DNA of 64,000 nt from Clostridiales bacterium UBA1206 (lineage in GTDB: Bacteria; Bacillota; Clostridia; Oscillospirales; CAG-382), in the NCBI GenBank assembly GCA_002310055.1, contig DBXS01000025.1:12992-76991 (forward strand). Reading direction: 5' to 3'. Shown here one piece after another: positions 1 to 8,568 of this stretch. Numbering within the stretch: position 1 is the stretch's first letter; each line of letters begins with the position of its first letter. The position numbers and the translations under genes were made by a program. The notes beneath the pieces are model-generated. The model was not told the DNA's origin. It ran no database searches and worked only from the letters and a program-made list of their open reading frames with translations.

Positions 1-98
1 TCATCTCGGCGTACAAGGGAGTGGAGGCCAGGCTCAAGAACGACTCCGATTTTAACAAGGATCTCCACGAGATCAAGGCGGAACTCGACGAAAAGTGA
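1..98 (+). CDS. dnaA: DnaA replication initiator, C-terminal fragment
   Basis: The window opens inside a plus-strand reading frame whose codons start at base 3 and which stops with TGA at 96-98. The visible 31 residues run from ISAYKGVEARL to KAELDEK. This resembles the C-terminal tail of domain IV of DnaA after the conserved DHTTV stretch, where B. subtilis has HAHEKI and then a lysine/glutamate-rich end. DnaA binds DnaA boxes and opens the origin. Being directly upstream of dnaN, recF and gyrBA strongly supports the call, although only the tail can be seen. Confidence 0.8.
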   Translation, partial: ISAYKGVEARLKNDSDFNKDLHEIKAELDEK

Positions 99-371
99 CA
101 GATTTTCCACATAAAGCCAACATACTTTTCAAATGCGAATCAACATAAAAAACGCTAAAAAATCAAGCAACTGCGCGCGTTTTTCTCACTTTTCCCGTTT
201 TTGCACACCCCCTACTGCTGTTGCTTCTCCTACTTCTTCTTATAATACTGACATGTTTTTTGATACACACCTATGCGCGCGTGCGCGCGCGAAGAGAGAG
301 TTTTTAACACTTTAGCGACAAGATCCGTTTAATAAAACAAAATTTATATAAAAAGGAACGGTGGTCTCCGA
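99..371. other. dnaA-dnaN intergenic region, candidate oriC unwinding region
   Basis: This 273-base gap holds a DnaA-box-like TTTTCCACA at 103-111 (one mismatch to TTATCCACA) and a weaker box TTTTGCACA at 199-207. The weaker box is followed by a run of C at 208-212 and then a pyrimidine-rich stretch at 212-241 in which nearly every triplet reads CTN. An AT-rich segment with TATAAT follows at 241-246. The order box, GC-rich spacer, DnaA-trios, AT-rich DNA is that of the basal unwinding system described for B. subtilis. The dnaN ribosome-binding site lies at its right end (AAGGA at 353-357, GGTGG near 360-364). Confidence 0.55.
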
Positions 372-1496
372 ATGGCTATCAAATTCACATCCGACAAATC
401 AACGCTGCTTTCGCTCATAACGCCGGCAATGTACGCTTCGTCAAACAAATCCACGCTGCCCGCGCTCGAAGGTCTGCTTTTCACGCTCAAAGGCAGCACT
501 CTGACCGTCTGCGGTTACGACCTCGAAAAAGGCATAAAAGCCGAATCCACGGTTTTCGGCAGGGAAGACGGAAAAGTGGTGCTCAATTCCGTAAAGATAT
601 CGGGCATTATAAAGAATCTGCCGGAAGGCGACATATTCTTTGAATGCGACGAAAAGAACACCGTTTCCATTTCCGCCGGCGAAAGCCGCTTTGCGCTGCA
701 CGGCATAGATTCCTCGGTGTTCCCCAGCATCCCCGAGCTGATGGGCGAAAACACCACCAAGATCAAAGCCGACGTGCTGCGCGACCTCATCACTTCCACC
801 AACCACGCGGTCGCCACCACCGATTCGCGCCCGGTGTTTATGGGCGAACAGTTCCGCATAGAAAACGGCGACCTGACCATCGTCGCCGCCGATTACTGCC
901 GTATGGCGGTCAAATCGGCAAAGGGATGCGTCACGAGCGAAAAAGAGCAGAACACGTTCGTCGTTCCCGGTAAGACGCTCAACGACCTGATCCGCCTTTC
1001 CGCCGACGTCGAAGACGATATCGAAATGCAGTTCACGCGCAAGTACGTCATTTTCCGCATAGATAACGTTATGATGTTCTCGCGCCTCCTGGAAGGCGAA
1101 TTTCTGGATTATCAGACCGTCATCCCCGTTTCGGGCAAGACCTGCGTGACCATCGACCGCCAGGCGTTTCTGGAAAGCGTGGAGCGCGCCTCGCTGCTCG
1201 TGGACGAAAAACTGCGCACGCCGTTGAGATTCAAATTCGAAGGCGATAATCTCATTATCCACTGCTCCACTCAGATAGGCAAGATCAACGACGTGGTCAA
1301 GATCGAGCACACCGGCGACGATATGGAGATAGGTTTCAACAACAAATATATCCTCGACGCTCTGCGCGCCTGCCGCGACGACAAGATACAGCTCATCCTG
1401 ACGTCTCCTCATATGGGTATGGTCATCCGCCCCGCCGAACCAAAGGAAGATTCCGATTACACTTATCTGGTGCTTCCGCTCAGACTTAAGGACTGA
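372..1496 (+). CDS. dnaN: DNA polymerase III sliding clamp (beta subunit)
   Basis: This 374-residue protein matches the usual 365-380 residue bacterial beta clamp. The ring-shaped dimer is loaded on primed DNA and holds the replicative polymerase and repair enzymes. Typical clamp features include the N-terminal MAIKFTSDKSTLLSLI start, the middle-domain stretch DYCRMAV, and a C-terminus ending YLVLPLRLKD, where the family has the YLVMPMR end that lines the hydrophobic partner-binding groove. It follows the dnaA end and precedes recF by 10 bases, the standard Firmicutes order. The small S4-like gene (yaaA) often found between dnaN and recF is absent. Confidence 0.97.
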   Translation: MAIKFTSDKSTLLSLITPAMYASSNKSTLPALEGLLFTLKGSTLTVCGYDLEKGIKAESTVFGREDGKVVLNSVKISGIIKNLPEGDIFFECDEKNTVSISAGESRFALHGIDSSVFPSIPELMGENTTKIKADVLRDLITSTNHAVATTDSRPVFMGEQFRIENGDLTIVAADYCRMAVKSAKGCVTSEKEQNTFVVPGKTLNDLIRLSADVEDDIEMQFTRKYVIFRIDNVMMFSRLLEGEFLDYQTVIPVSGKTCVTIDRQAFLESVERASLLVDEKLRTPLRFKFEGDNLIIHCSTQIGKINDVVKIEHTGDDMEIGFNNKYILDALRACRDDKIQLILTSPHMGMVIRPAEPKEDSDYTYLVLPLRLKD

Positions 1497-1506
1497 ATCG
1501 TCGGTA

Positions 1507-2610
1507 ATGTATATAAACAGTCTCACTCTGCGCGATTTCCGCAGCCACGCGCACACCGAGCTCGAGTTCACGCGCGACGTAAACGTTCTGTGGGGCGAAA
1601 ACGGCGCGGGCAAGACCAATCTGCTGGAAGCGGTGTTCCTGTTCGCCTCGGGCAAATCGTTCCGCGGGCAGACCGACAGGGAGCTTATAAGCTTCGGCAA
1701 GCCGGAATCGTATCTCAAACTCGTGTTCACCGACAGATTCTCCGAGCACGTGCTGGAGATGAACCTTTACAAAAACCGCCGCCGTCTGCTCTTCAAAGAC
1801 GGCTGCGAAATAAAACGGCTTTCGGAATATCTGGGCCTGTTCCGCGCGGTGGTTTTCACGCCGGATCACTTGAAAATAATAAAGGCGTCGCCCGAAAACC
1901 GCCGCAAGCTCGCCGATATCGCCATATGCCAGACTTTTCCGCGGTACGTGGCGTCGCTTTCGGAATACAACCGCATATTGCTGCAGAAAAACAATCTGCT
2001 CAAATCGGGCGTGACCGAGCTTTCGTTGCCGATGCTGGAAATATATAACGAGCGACTCGCGCAGCTTTCGGCGGTGATAACGCTCAACCGTTATAATTAT
2101 ATAAACCGCTTAGGAGAAAAAGCCGCGGTGTATATGAATGAAATGACCGAGGGCAAAGAAGAGCTCAGACTCGTTTACGAAACGCAGTACGGCGGCGTTT
2201 TCACGCGCGAAGAGCTTTATAAAAACTGCCTTGCTCTGTATAAGCGCAGACAGGAAGCCGAAATTTCAAAGCGCGTAACGCTCTGCGGCTGCCACCATGA
2301 CGACTTTGCGGTGATGATAAATTCAAAGGACGCGCGTTCGTACGCGTCGCAGGGGCAGCAGCGTTCGGCGGTGCTCGCGCTCAAACTCGCCGAAGGCGAG
2401 CTCGCCAAGGTGTATACCGGCGAAGAAAGCGTGTTTCTGTTCGACGACGTGCTTTCGGAGCTCGACGAAAAGCGCCGCGCGTACGTCACGCAGAAACTCA
2501 CTTCGCGCCAGTTCATACTCACCGGCTGCGACGCGCCTGCCGAAGGAGTGACGGCGTTCAGAGTGCATAACGCGGCGCGCGCCGCGGAAGACTTGACCGA
2601 GAGGGAATAG
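1507..2610 (+). CDS. recF: Recombination/repair ATPase RecF
   Basis: RecF is an SMC-like ATPase that acts with RecO and RecR to load RecA at gaps. The 367-residue protein has Walker A GENGAGKT at residues 30-37, the ABC-type signature YASQGQQRS at about 280, and Walker B VFLFDDVLSELD near 312. The length is normal for RecF. The start is the ATG ten bases after dnaN with only a weak upstream purine stretch, so translation may be coupled to dnaN. The stop TAG is directly followed by the remB ATG. Confidence 0.97.
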   Translation: MYINSLTLRDFRSHAHTELEFTRDVNVLWGENGAGKTNLLEAVFLFASGKSFRGQTDRELISFGKPESYLKLVFTDRFSEHVLEMNLYKNRRRLLFKDGCEIKRLSEYLGLFRAVVFTPDHLKIIKASPENRRKLADIAICQTFPRYVASLSEYNRILLQKNNLLKSGVTELSLPMLEIYNERLAQLSAVITLNRYNYINRLGEKAAVYMNEMTEGKEELRLVYETQYGGVFTREELYKNCLALYKRRQEAEISKRVTLCGCHHDDFAVMINSKDARSYASQGQQRSAVLALKLAEGELAKVYTGEESVFLFDDVLSELDEKRRAYVTQKLTSRQFILTGCDAPAEGVTAFRVHNAARAAEDLTERE

Positions 2611-2883
2611 ATGTTCATCCATATAGGAAAAGATCAGATAATAAACGAAAAAGAGATAGTCGGCGTGTTCGATCTCGAGACCGCCACGGTCTCTAAAGAC
2701 ACGCGCCGCTTCCTTGCGGCGTCGCAGGAGGATATGCGCACGGTTTCGCTGTGCGACGACCTGCCCAAAACTTTTATAGTATGCGACAACGAGCTCGCCG
2801 AAAGCGTTTATATAACCCAGCTTTCGCCCACCGTGACCGTTTCGCGCGCAAAGAGAAATAACATTTTAGGAGTATCGAAATGA
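2611..2883 (+). CDS. remB: RemB (YaaB) family small DNA-binding regulator
   Basis: This 90-residue protein begins MFIHIGKDQIINEKEIVGVFDLE, the hallmark of the DUF370 RemA/RemB family. Its position between recF and gyrB is exactly that of B. subtilis remB (yaaB). RemA is a matrix-gene regulator that forms DNA-wrapping oligomers, and RemB is its paralogue of less certain role. The start codon abuts the recF stop, and its own TGA overlaps the gyrB ATG in an ATGA arrangement, so all three are probably translated from one message. Confidence 0.88.
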   Translation: MFIHIGKDQIINEKEIVGVFDLETATVSKDTRRFLAASQEDMRTVSLCDDLPKTFIVCDNELAESVYITQLSPTVTVSRAKRNNILGVSK

Positions 2884-4814
2884 GCGAGATCGACGAAAAA
2901 GAATTCGAAAAAGCCACCGAGCAGTACGGCGACAGTCAGATACAGGTGCTCGAAGGGCTTGAGGCGGTTCGCAAACGCCCCGGCATGTATATAGGCACGA
3001 CCTCGGCCAAGGGGCTGCATCACCTTATATACGAGATCGTGGATAACTCTATAGACGAGGCGCTCGCCGGGTTCTGCGACGAGATAAGCGTTACGCTCTG
3101 CGCCGACGGATCGGTGCTCGTCGAAGACGACGGGCGCGGCGTCCCCGCCGGCATCAACGAAAAACTTCAGCTTCCCACGCTGGAAGTCATATTCGCCACG
3201 CTCCACGCGGGCGGCAAATTCGGCGGCGGCGGTTACGCCATCGCCGGCGGTCTGCACGGCGTGGGCGCTTCGGTGGTCAACGCGCTTTCCGAAAAACTCG
3301 TCGCCACCAACCACCGCGACGGCAAGACCTACCGCATTTCGTTCAGCAAAGGCAAAACGGTCGAACCGTTTTCGTGCATAGGCGAGACCGACCGCCACGG
3401 GCTTACCGTGCAGTTCTGGCCCGACGGCACAATATTCGAAACGACAGAATTCGACACCGAGATCGTCCGTGCGCGGCTGCGCGAGCAGGCGTTTTTAAAC
3501 GCCGGCGTCAAGCTGGTGCTGAAGGACGAGCGCGAGCCGGGCCACGAACCCGAGATCTACTGCTACGAAGGCGGCATAAAGTCGTTCGTGGAATACTTGA
3601 ACAGCAAAAAAGCGTGCGAGATAATCCACCGCGACGTGATATACGTTTCGGGCAAAAAAGGCACGTCCATAGCCGAAGTCGCCATGCAGTACAACGACAC
3701 CTATAACGAAACGCTGCTTTCATTCGCCAACAATATGCACACCGTGGAAGGCGGCACACACGAGACCGGTTTCAAATCGGCGCTGACCAAGGTGTTCAAC
3801 GACTACGGCAGAAAATACAATATCTTAAAGCCCGATGAAAAACTTCAGGGCGAAGACACGCGCGAAGGTCTCACGGCGGTCATTTCGGTAAAACTGGAAG
3901 ACGCCCAGTTCGAATCGCAGACCAAGGCAAAGCTCGGGAATTCCGAAGTCAGGACGCTCGTAGAGGGCATACTGACCGAAAAGCTCACCGAATATTTCGA
4001 AGAAAACCCCGCCACCGCACGCGCCATAATCGAAAAATCCATAGGCGCCGCCCGCGCCCGCGAGGCAGCGCGCCGCGCGCGCGAACTCACCCGCCGCAAG
4101 GGGCTTCTGGAATCCAGCATGCTGCCGGACAAGCTCGCCGACTGCAACGAGCGCCGTATGGAATACACCGAACTGTATATGGTGGAGGGCGATTCCGCAG
4201 GCGGCACCGCAAAAGACGGGCGCGACAGCCAGTTCCAGGCGATCCTTCCGCTTCGCGGCAAGATACTCAACGTCGAAAAAGCGCGGCTCGACCGCATATA
4301 TTCCTCGGTGCAGATCGTGCCGATAATACTCGCGCTCGGCACCGGGATCGGCGAGGAGTTCGATATTTCCAAGCTCCGCTACGGCAAGATAATCATAATG
4401 GCCGATGCCGACGTCGACGGCGCCCATATCAAGACGCTGCTGCTCACGTTCTTCTTCCGCCATATGCGCCCGCTCATAGAGCAGGGGCATATCTACGCCG
4501 CAATGCCGCCGCTCTACCGCGTTTTCAAGGGCAAGCAGCAGTTCTACGCTTTTTCGGACGAAGAACGCGACAAATACATCGAGCAGCTCGGCGGAACGGG
4601 AGTTTCGGCGGAACGCTATAAAGGCCTTGGCGAAATGGACAAGGACCAGCTGTGGGAGACCACGATGGATCCCGAGCGGCGCATACTCAAACGCGTCACC
4701 GTCGAAGACGCTTTCGAAGCCGACGCGATGTTCACGCTGCTCATGGGCGACAAGGTCGAACCGCGGCGCGAATTCATAGAAAAGAACGCAAAATATGCTG
4801 ATATCGATATTTAA
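2880..4814 (+). CDS. gyrB: DNA gyrase subunit B
   Basis: GyrB is the ATPase subunit of gyrase. In the 644-residue protein the GHKL ATP site is seen as EIVDNSIDEALAGF near residue 50, then GRGVPAGI and GLHGVGASVVNALS. The TOPRIM metal site is seen as EGDSAGGTAKDGRD (about 433) and DADVDGAHIKT (about 513). The length is that of the short Gram-positive GyrB without the large proteobacterial insert. It overlaps remB by four bases and is followed 11 bases later by gyrA. Confidence 0.97.
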   Translation: MSEIDEKEFEKATEQYGDSQIQVLEGLEAVRKRPGMYIGTTSAKGLHHLIYEIVDNSIDEALAGFCDEISVTLCADGSVLVEDDGRGVPAGINEKLQLPTLEVIFATLHAGGKFGGGGYAIAGGLHGVGASVVNALSEKLVATNHRDGKTYRISFSKGKTVEPFSCIGETDRHGLTVQFWPDGTIFETTEFDTEIVRARLREQAFLNAGVKLVLKDEREPGHEPEIYCYEGGIKSFVEYLNSKKACEIIHRDVIYVSGKKGTSIAEVAMQYNDTYNETLLSFANNMHTVEGGTHETGFKSALTKVFNDYGRKYNILKPDEKLQGEDTREGLTAVISVKLEDAQFESQTKAKLGNSEVRTLVEGILTEKLTEYFEENPATARAIIEKSIGAARAREAARRARELTRRKGLLESSMLPDKLADCNERRMEYTELYMVEGDSAGGTAKDGRDSQFQAILPLRGKILNVEKARLDRIYSSVQIVPIILALGTGIGEEFDISKLRYGKIIIMADADVDGAHIKTLLLTFFFRHMRPLIEQGHIYAAMPPLYRVFKGKQQFYAFSDEERDKYIEQLGGTGVSAERYKGLGEMDKDQLWETTMDPERRILKRVTVEDAFEADAMFTLLMGDKVEPRREFIEKNAKYADIDI

Positions 4815-4825
4815 GTGAGGTCAAC

Positions 4826-7384
4826 ATGGCAGAAGAATTTGAAGAATTCGACTATTCGGCGCACGAATCGCAAAAGATCACCGATATAGACATTCAAAAA
4901 GAAATACGCACGTCCTATATCGACTACGCCATGTCGGTCATAGTGGGGCGCGCGCTCCCCGACGTGCGCGACGGGCTCAAACCCGTGCACCGGCGCGTGC
5001 TGTATTCTATGTATAAGCAGGGGCTTTTCTACAACGTGGCGTACCGCAAATCCGCCACCGTGGTCGGCGACGTCATAGGTCATTACCATCCCCACGGCGA
5101 CGCGGCGGCGTACGATACCATGGTGCGTCTCGCGCAGGATTTTTCGCTGCGCTATCCGCTCGTGGACGGCCACGGAAACTTCGGCAACATAGACGGCGAC
5201 GGTGCGGCGGCTTACCGTTATACCGAGGCGCGCATGGCGCGCATAGCCAACCTTATGCTGCAGGATATCGAAAAGAACACCGTCGATATGGTGCCGAACT
5301 TCGATAACCGCCTGCTCGAACCCACCGTGCTGCCCAGCCGGTTCCCCAATCTGCTGGTCAACGGCTCCATAGGCATAGCCGTCGGCATGGCAACGAATAT
5401 CCCGCCCCACAATATGAACGAGGCGATCGACGCCGCCATTTACGTGATGGAACACCCCGACTGCACCGTCCAGGACCTCATGCAGATCGTCAAGGGCCCG
5501 GATTTCCCCACGGCGGGCATAATCCACGGCACCGCCGGCATACGCGAAGCGTACCTGACCGGCCGCGGCAGAGTCAAAGTACGCGCCAAGGCGGAATTTG
5601 AAGAAAAGCACGGCAAAACTTCAATAATCATAACCGAGCTCCCGTATCAGGTCAACCGCACCATGCTGCTCGCCAATATGGCGCAGCTCGTCAAAGACAA
5701 GCGCGTCGAGGGCGTTTCGGATATCCGCAACGAATCGGGCCGAAAAGGTATGCGCATAGTCATAGAACTCAAGCGCGACGCCAACCCTCAGGTGGTGCTC
5801 AACCTGTTCTACAAATACACTCAGCTTCAGGATACCTGCGCGATCAATATGCTCGCGCTTGTGGACGGAGTGCCTAAAACGCTCAATTTAAAAGATCTGC
5901 TTTCGCATTACGTCGCGTTCCAGCAGGAAGTCATACTGCGCCGCACCAAGTTCGAGCTCGAACGCACCGAGCGCGAGGCGCATCTGTACGAAGGGTATAA
6001 GATCGTCGCCGACAACACCGACGAAGTCATCGCCATAATCCGCGGTTCGGAATCTATTCCCGACGCAAAGGAAAAGCTCGCCGCAAGGTTCGATCTGGAC
6101 GACGTACAGACTCAGGCGATAGTCGAAATGCAGCTGGGCCGCCTTTCGGGCATGGAGCGCATAAAGATAGAAAAACATTTAGAAGAGCTCTACGCTAAGA
6201 TCGCCGAGCTCAAAGCCATAATCGCCGACGAATTCAAGGTCGACGAAATAATCAAGCAGGACCTGCTCGAGACCAGGGCGCGCTACGGCGACGAACGCCG
6301 CACCGCTATTGAAGAATCCGACGACGACATAGTCATAGAAGATCTCATAGAGCGCGAGGACTGCGTTATCACGGTTACTGCGGCGGGTTACGTAAAACGC
6401 CTGCCGGCGGAAACGTATTCCGCGCAGCGCCGCGGCGGCAAGGGAATAACCGCCATGGCGACAAAAGAAGAAGATTACGTGACCAACGTCTATATAGCGC
6501 ATTCTCACGACTTTCTGCTGCTGTTTTCCAACATGGGCAGGATGTATATCAAGAAGTGCTACGAGATCCCCGAGGCGGGACGCACCGCAAAGGGAATGAA
6601 CATAGTCAACCTGCTCCAGCTTTCGGAAAACGAGACTATCACCACCGCTATCCCCATAACGGAATTCGACGAAGACAAGTTCCTGGTGATGATAACCAAG
6701 TACGGCGTCATAAAGCGCGTCAATCTGGGCGAATACCGCACCCGCCGCACCGCGGGGCTGTTCGCCATCAATCTTGACGAAGGCGACGAACTGCTTTACG
6801 TGCTCAAGACCGAGGGCGTCTCCACCGTGCTCGCCGCGTCGAGCGAAGGACTCGCGATCCACTTTGACGAAAACGACGTCCGCGCGGTGGGCAGACAGGC
6901 GCGCGGCGTGCGCATGATGACCCTGCCTTCGGGCGCGACGGTTGTCGGCGCGGCGGCGATCCCGAGAGAGCGCGACGGACTTTCGGTGCTCACGGTCACT
7001 TCGCGCGGGTTCGGCAAACGCACCGATCCAATGGATTTCACCATTCAGAACCGCGGCGGCAAAGGTATGATCTGCCACAAGCTCAGCGACAAGACCGGAT
7101 CGCTCGTGGGGCTCGAGCTGGTGCATGACGACGACGACTGTATGCTCATCACCGAAGCGGGCATAATAATCCGCACCGCGGTCAGCGAGATCCCCGTTTA
7201 CGGCAGAGCGGCTTCGGGCGTCATAGTCATGCGTACCGCCGACGACACCCGCGTCGCCAACTTCACCGTGGTCAAGAACGTAAAAGAAGAAGAAACGGCC
7301 GAAACCGGCGAAGATAACGCACTTCTTGCGGAAACCGGCGAAGAAGCCGCAGAAGCGTCCGGCGAAGAAGCCGAAAACGAATAA
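4826..7384 (+). CDS. gyrA: DNA gyrase subunit A
   Basis: GyrA cuts and rejoins DNA in the gyrase tetramer. The 852-residue protein carries the catalytic tyrosine in YRYTEARM (Y132) and the quinolone region HPHGDAAAYDT at 88-98. The GyrA box QRRGGKG, in the C-terminal wrapping domain, marks it as gyrase and not topoisomerase IV. The residue matching E. coli Ser83 is alanine (A93), while the Asp87 position is kept (D97). The last 30 or so residues form a Glu/Ala-rich acidic tail. An 11-base gap to gyrB suggests co-transcription. Confidence 0.97.
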   Translation: MAEEFEEFDYSAHESQKITDIDIQKEIRTSYIDYAMSVIVGRALPDVRDGLKPVHRRVLYSMYKQGLFYNVAYRKSATVVGDVIGHYHPHGDAAAYDTMVRLAQDFSLRYPLVDGHGNFGNIDGDGAAAYRYTEARMARIANLMLQDIEKNTVDMVPNFDNRLLEPTVLPSRFPNLLVNGSIGIAVGMATNIPPHNMNEAIDAAIYVMEHPDCTVQDLMQIVKGPDFPTAGIIHGTAGIREAYLTGRGRVKVRAKAEFEEKHGKTSIIITELPYQVNRTMLLANMAQLVKDKRVEGVSDIRNESGRKGMRIVIELKRDANPQVVLNLFYKYTQLQDTCAINMLALVDGVPKTLNLKDLLSHYVAFQQEVILRRTKFELERTEREAHLYEGYKIVADNTDEVIAIIRGSESIPDAKEKLAARFDLDDVQTQAIVEMQLGRLSGMERIKIEKHLEELYAKIAELKAIIADEFKVDEIIKQDLLETRARYGDERRTAIEESDDDIVIEDLIEREDCVITVTAAGYVKRLPAETYSAQRRGGKGITAMATKEEDYVTNVYIAHSHDFLLLFSNMGRMYIKKCYEIPEAGRTAKGMNIVNLLQLSENETITTAIPITEFDEDKFLVMITKYGVIKRVNLGEYRTRRTAGLFAINLDEGDELLYVLKTEGVSTVLAASSEGLAIHFDENDVRAVGRQARGVRMMTLPSGATVVGAAAIPRERDGLSVLTVTSRGFGKRTDPMDFTIQNRGGKGMICHKLSDKTGSLVGLELVHDDDDCMLITEAGIIIRTAVSEIPVYGRAASGVIVMRTADDTRVANFTVVKNVKEEETAETGEDNALLAETGEEAAEASGEEAENE

Positions 7385-7416
7385 ATGCTTATGTTTTATG
7401 AAAGGGCGGCAGTAAA

Positions 7417-7953
7417 ATGGCACTCAATATACTCGTTTTAGAAAACAACCCCAACCGCGAAGCGCGTCACGCGACTCTGCTCAACGCGGTGCGCGAGCAT
7501 TTCAACAACCCCGAACTCGAGATCGAATACACCCGCAAGGGCAAGCCCGAACTCAAGGGGATAAACCGCCATATCAGCGTCACCACCGTGGAAGACAAGA
7601 TGATCTGCGTGATTTCCGAAGGCAAGGTCGGCGTGGACGGCGAGCACATCTCGCGCTTCACCGGCGAATCGAAGACCGATTTCCCCGCCATTGCCGAACG
7701 CTTCTTCACCGACGAGGAGGCAGAATACGTGCGCGACGGCGAGGATACCGGCGTGCGTTTCGCCAAGATATGGATCCGCAAAGAGGCGTACAGCAAATAC
7801 ACCGGCAAGGGGCTGGCGGATTTTTCCAACTTTTCGGTCAACGACGGCGAACGCTTCTACGGCAAGGTCAACGGCGTGCCGGTCAAGCGGCTCAACGTCA
7901 GTTTCCCCGGCAGCAACGAATATCTGTTTGCGGTGGCGGGCGATAACATCTGA
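7417..7953 (+). CDS. 4'-phosphopantetheinyl transferase superfamily protein
   Basis: Enzymes of this family move the phosphopantetheine arm of CoA onto a serine of acyl or peptidyl carrier proteins. The 178-residue protein shows the metal-binding GVDGE motif (D74, E76) and the downstream KIWIRKEAYSKYTGKGL, which matches the Sfp-type W-x-x-KEA-x-x-K signature. It is shorter than Sfp (about 220 residues), with a reduced N-terminal half. It lies 32 bases after gyrA, behind the ribosome-binding-site-like AAAGGGCGG. Whether it serves acpP at the far end of the window or a secondary-metabolite carrier cannot be told. Confidence 0.8.
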   Translation: MALNILVLENNPNREARHATLLNAVREHFNNPELEIEYTRKGKPELKGINRHISVTTVEDKMICVISEGKVGVDGEHISRFTGESKTDFPAIAERFFTDEEAEYVRDGEDTGVRFAKIWIRKEAYSKYTGKGLADFSNFSVNDGERFYGKVNGVPVKRLNVSFPGSNEYLFAVAGDNI

Positions 7954-7957
7954 CCGC

Positions 7958-8002
7958 GAAAGCGCCGCGCGGCAACTATATATTGTATAGCGCTTTCCTT
8001 TT
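7958..8002 (+). terminator. Possible intrinsic terminator after the PPTase gene
   Basis: GAAAGCGC at 7958-7965 pairs with GCGCTTTC at 7990-7997 and is followed by a short T-rich run. The loop is long (24 bases) and GC-rich, so this is weaker than the other terminators in the window. Confidence 0.4.
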
Positions 8003-8055
8003 AGACACCATATATGCGTGCAGTTATGAATTATGCAAAAAAAGCAAAAAAAGTC

Positions 8056-8084
8056 TTGCATTTTCAAAAAAAGTATGCTATAAT
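8056..8084 (+). promoter_or_regulatory. SigA-type promoter of rplS
   Basis: The -35 TTGCAT is at 8056-8061, followed by a 17-base spacer and TATAAT at 8079-8084, with TG at 8076-8077 as an extended -10. This is one of the best promoters in the window and predicts a transcript start near 8091. Confidence 0.85.
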
Positions 8085-8090
8085 TGCGTG

Positions 8091-8152
8091 TCATTTAGGG
8101 CGGTCCAATGCAGCTCTCGTAAGAACGTCCGTATTTTATAAGGAGGAAAGCC
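8091..8152 (+). promoter_or_regulatory. Short rplS leader, candidate L19 autoregulatory RNA
   Basis: Between the predicted transcript start and the rplS ATG there are about 62 bases. GGGCG at 8098-8102 can pair with CGTCC at 8126-8130 around an internal loop, upstream of a strong AAGGAGG ribosome-binding site at 8140-8146. Firmicutes L19 genes often carry a structured leader that is bound by L19. I infer such a leader from the position and the stem and did not compare it to a model. Confidence 0.4.
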
Positions 8153-8497
8153 ATGAGTGAACTGTTAAAGGCTTTTACAGATGAGCAGTTAAAGGAAAAA
8201 GTTCCTTCCTTCAACGTAGGCGACGGCGTTAAAGTCTATTGCCGTATCGTAGAAGGTACCCGCGTCAGAACGCAGGTGTTCGAAGGCACGGTCATCGCCA
8301 AAAGAAACGGCGGCATAAGCGAAACTTTCACCGTCCGCCGCGTATCCTACGGCGTAGGGACCGAAAAGACCTTCCCGCTCCATTCGCCCAACGTCCAGTC
8401 GGTCGAAGTGGTCCGCAGAGGTAAAGTTCGCAGAGCGAAACTCTTCTACCTGCGCGACAGAGTCGGTAAGGCAGCCAAGGTCAAGGAAAAGATCTAA
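8153..8497 (+). CDS. rplS: 50S ribosomal protein L19
   Basis: L19 is a 50S subunit protein near the 30S-50S interface. The 114 residues include the family stretch PSFNVGDGVKVYCRI, then RVRTQVFEGTVI, KRNGGISETFTVRR and FPLHSPNVQSVEVVRRGKVRRAKLFYLRDRVGKAAKVKE, interrupted here only by ordinary residues of L19. Length and ends are normal. It has its own strong promoter and leader, and a strong terminator lies between it and lepB. Confidence 0.97.
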   Translation: MSELLKAFTDEQLKEKVPSFNVGDGVKVYCRIVEGTRVRTQVFEGTVIAKRNGGISETFTVRRVSYGVGTEKTFPLHSPNVQSVEVVRRGKVRRAKLFYLRDRVGKAAKVKEKI

Positions 8498-8513
8498 GCT
8501 TTTTGAACGCTCG

Positions 8514-8548
8514 AATAAAAGCACCTATCAGTATAGGTGCTTTTTATT
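8514..8548 (+). terminator. Intrinsic terminator of rplS
   Basis: AAGCACCTAT and ATAGGTGCTT (about 8519-8542) form a near-perfect stem with a four-base loop, followed by TTTTTATTT. The next ribosome-binding site (AAGGAG at 8554-8559) begins just after it, so some read-through into lepB is plausible. Confidence 0.9.
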
Positions 8549-8568
8549 TCCCTAAGGAGAAAAACGAA

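Noticed and set aside
221..246. TTGCTT and TATAAT as a dnaN promoter
   Set aside because: The spacer is only 14 bases and the -35 falls inside the CTN triplet array. The TATAAT may still act as a -10 with another upstream element, but I could not support it.
133..315. A 60-codon frame in the dnaA-dnaN gap
   Set aside because: It crosses the origin-like elements, has a biased Arg/Ser/Cys-rich composition and no ribosome-binding site.
8503..8568. An upstream ATG start for lepB
   Set aside because: It would put the rplS terminator hairpin inside the coding region and has no ribosome-binding site. The TTG at 8569 has one at good spacing.
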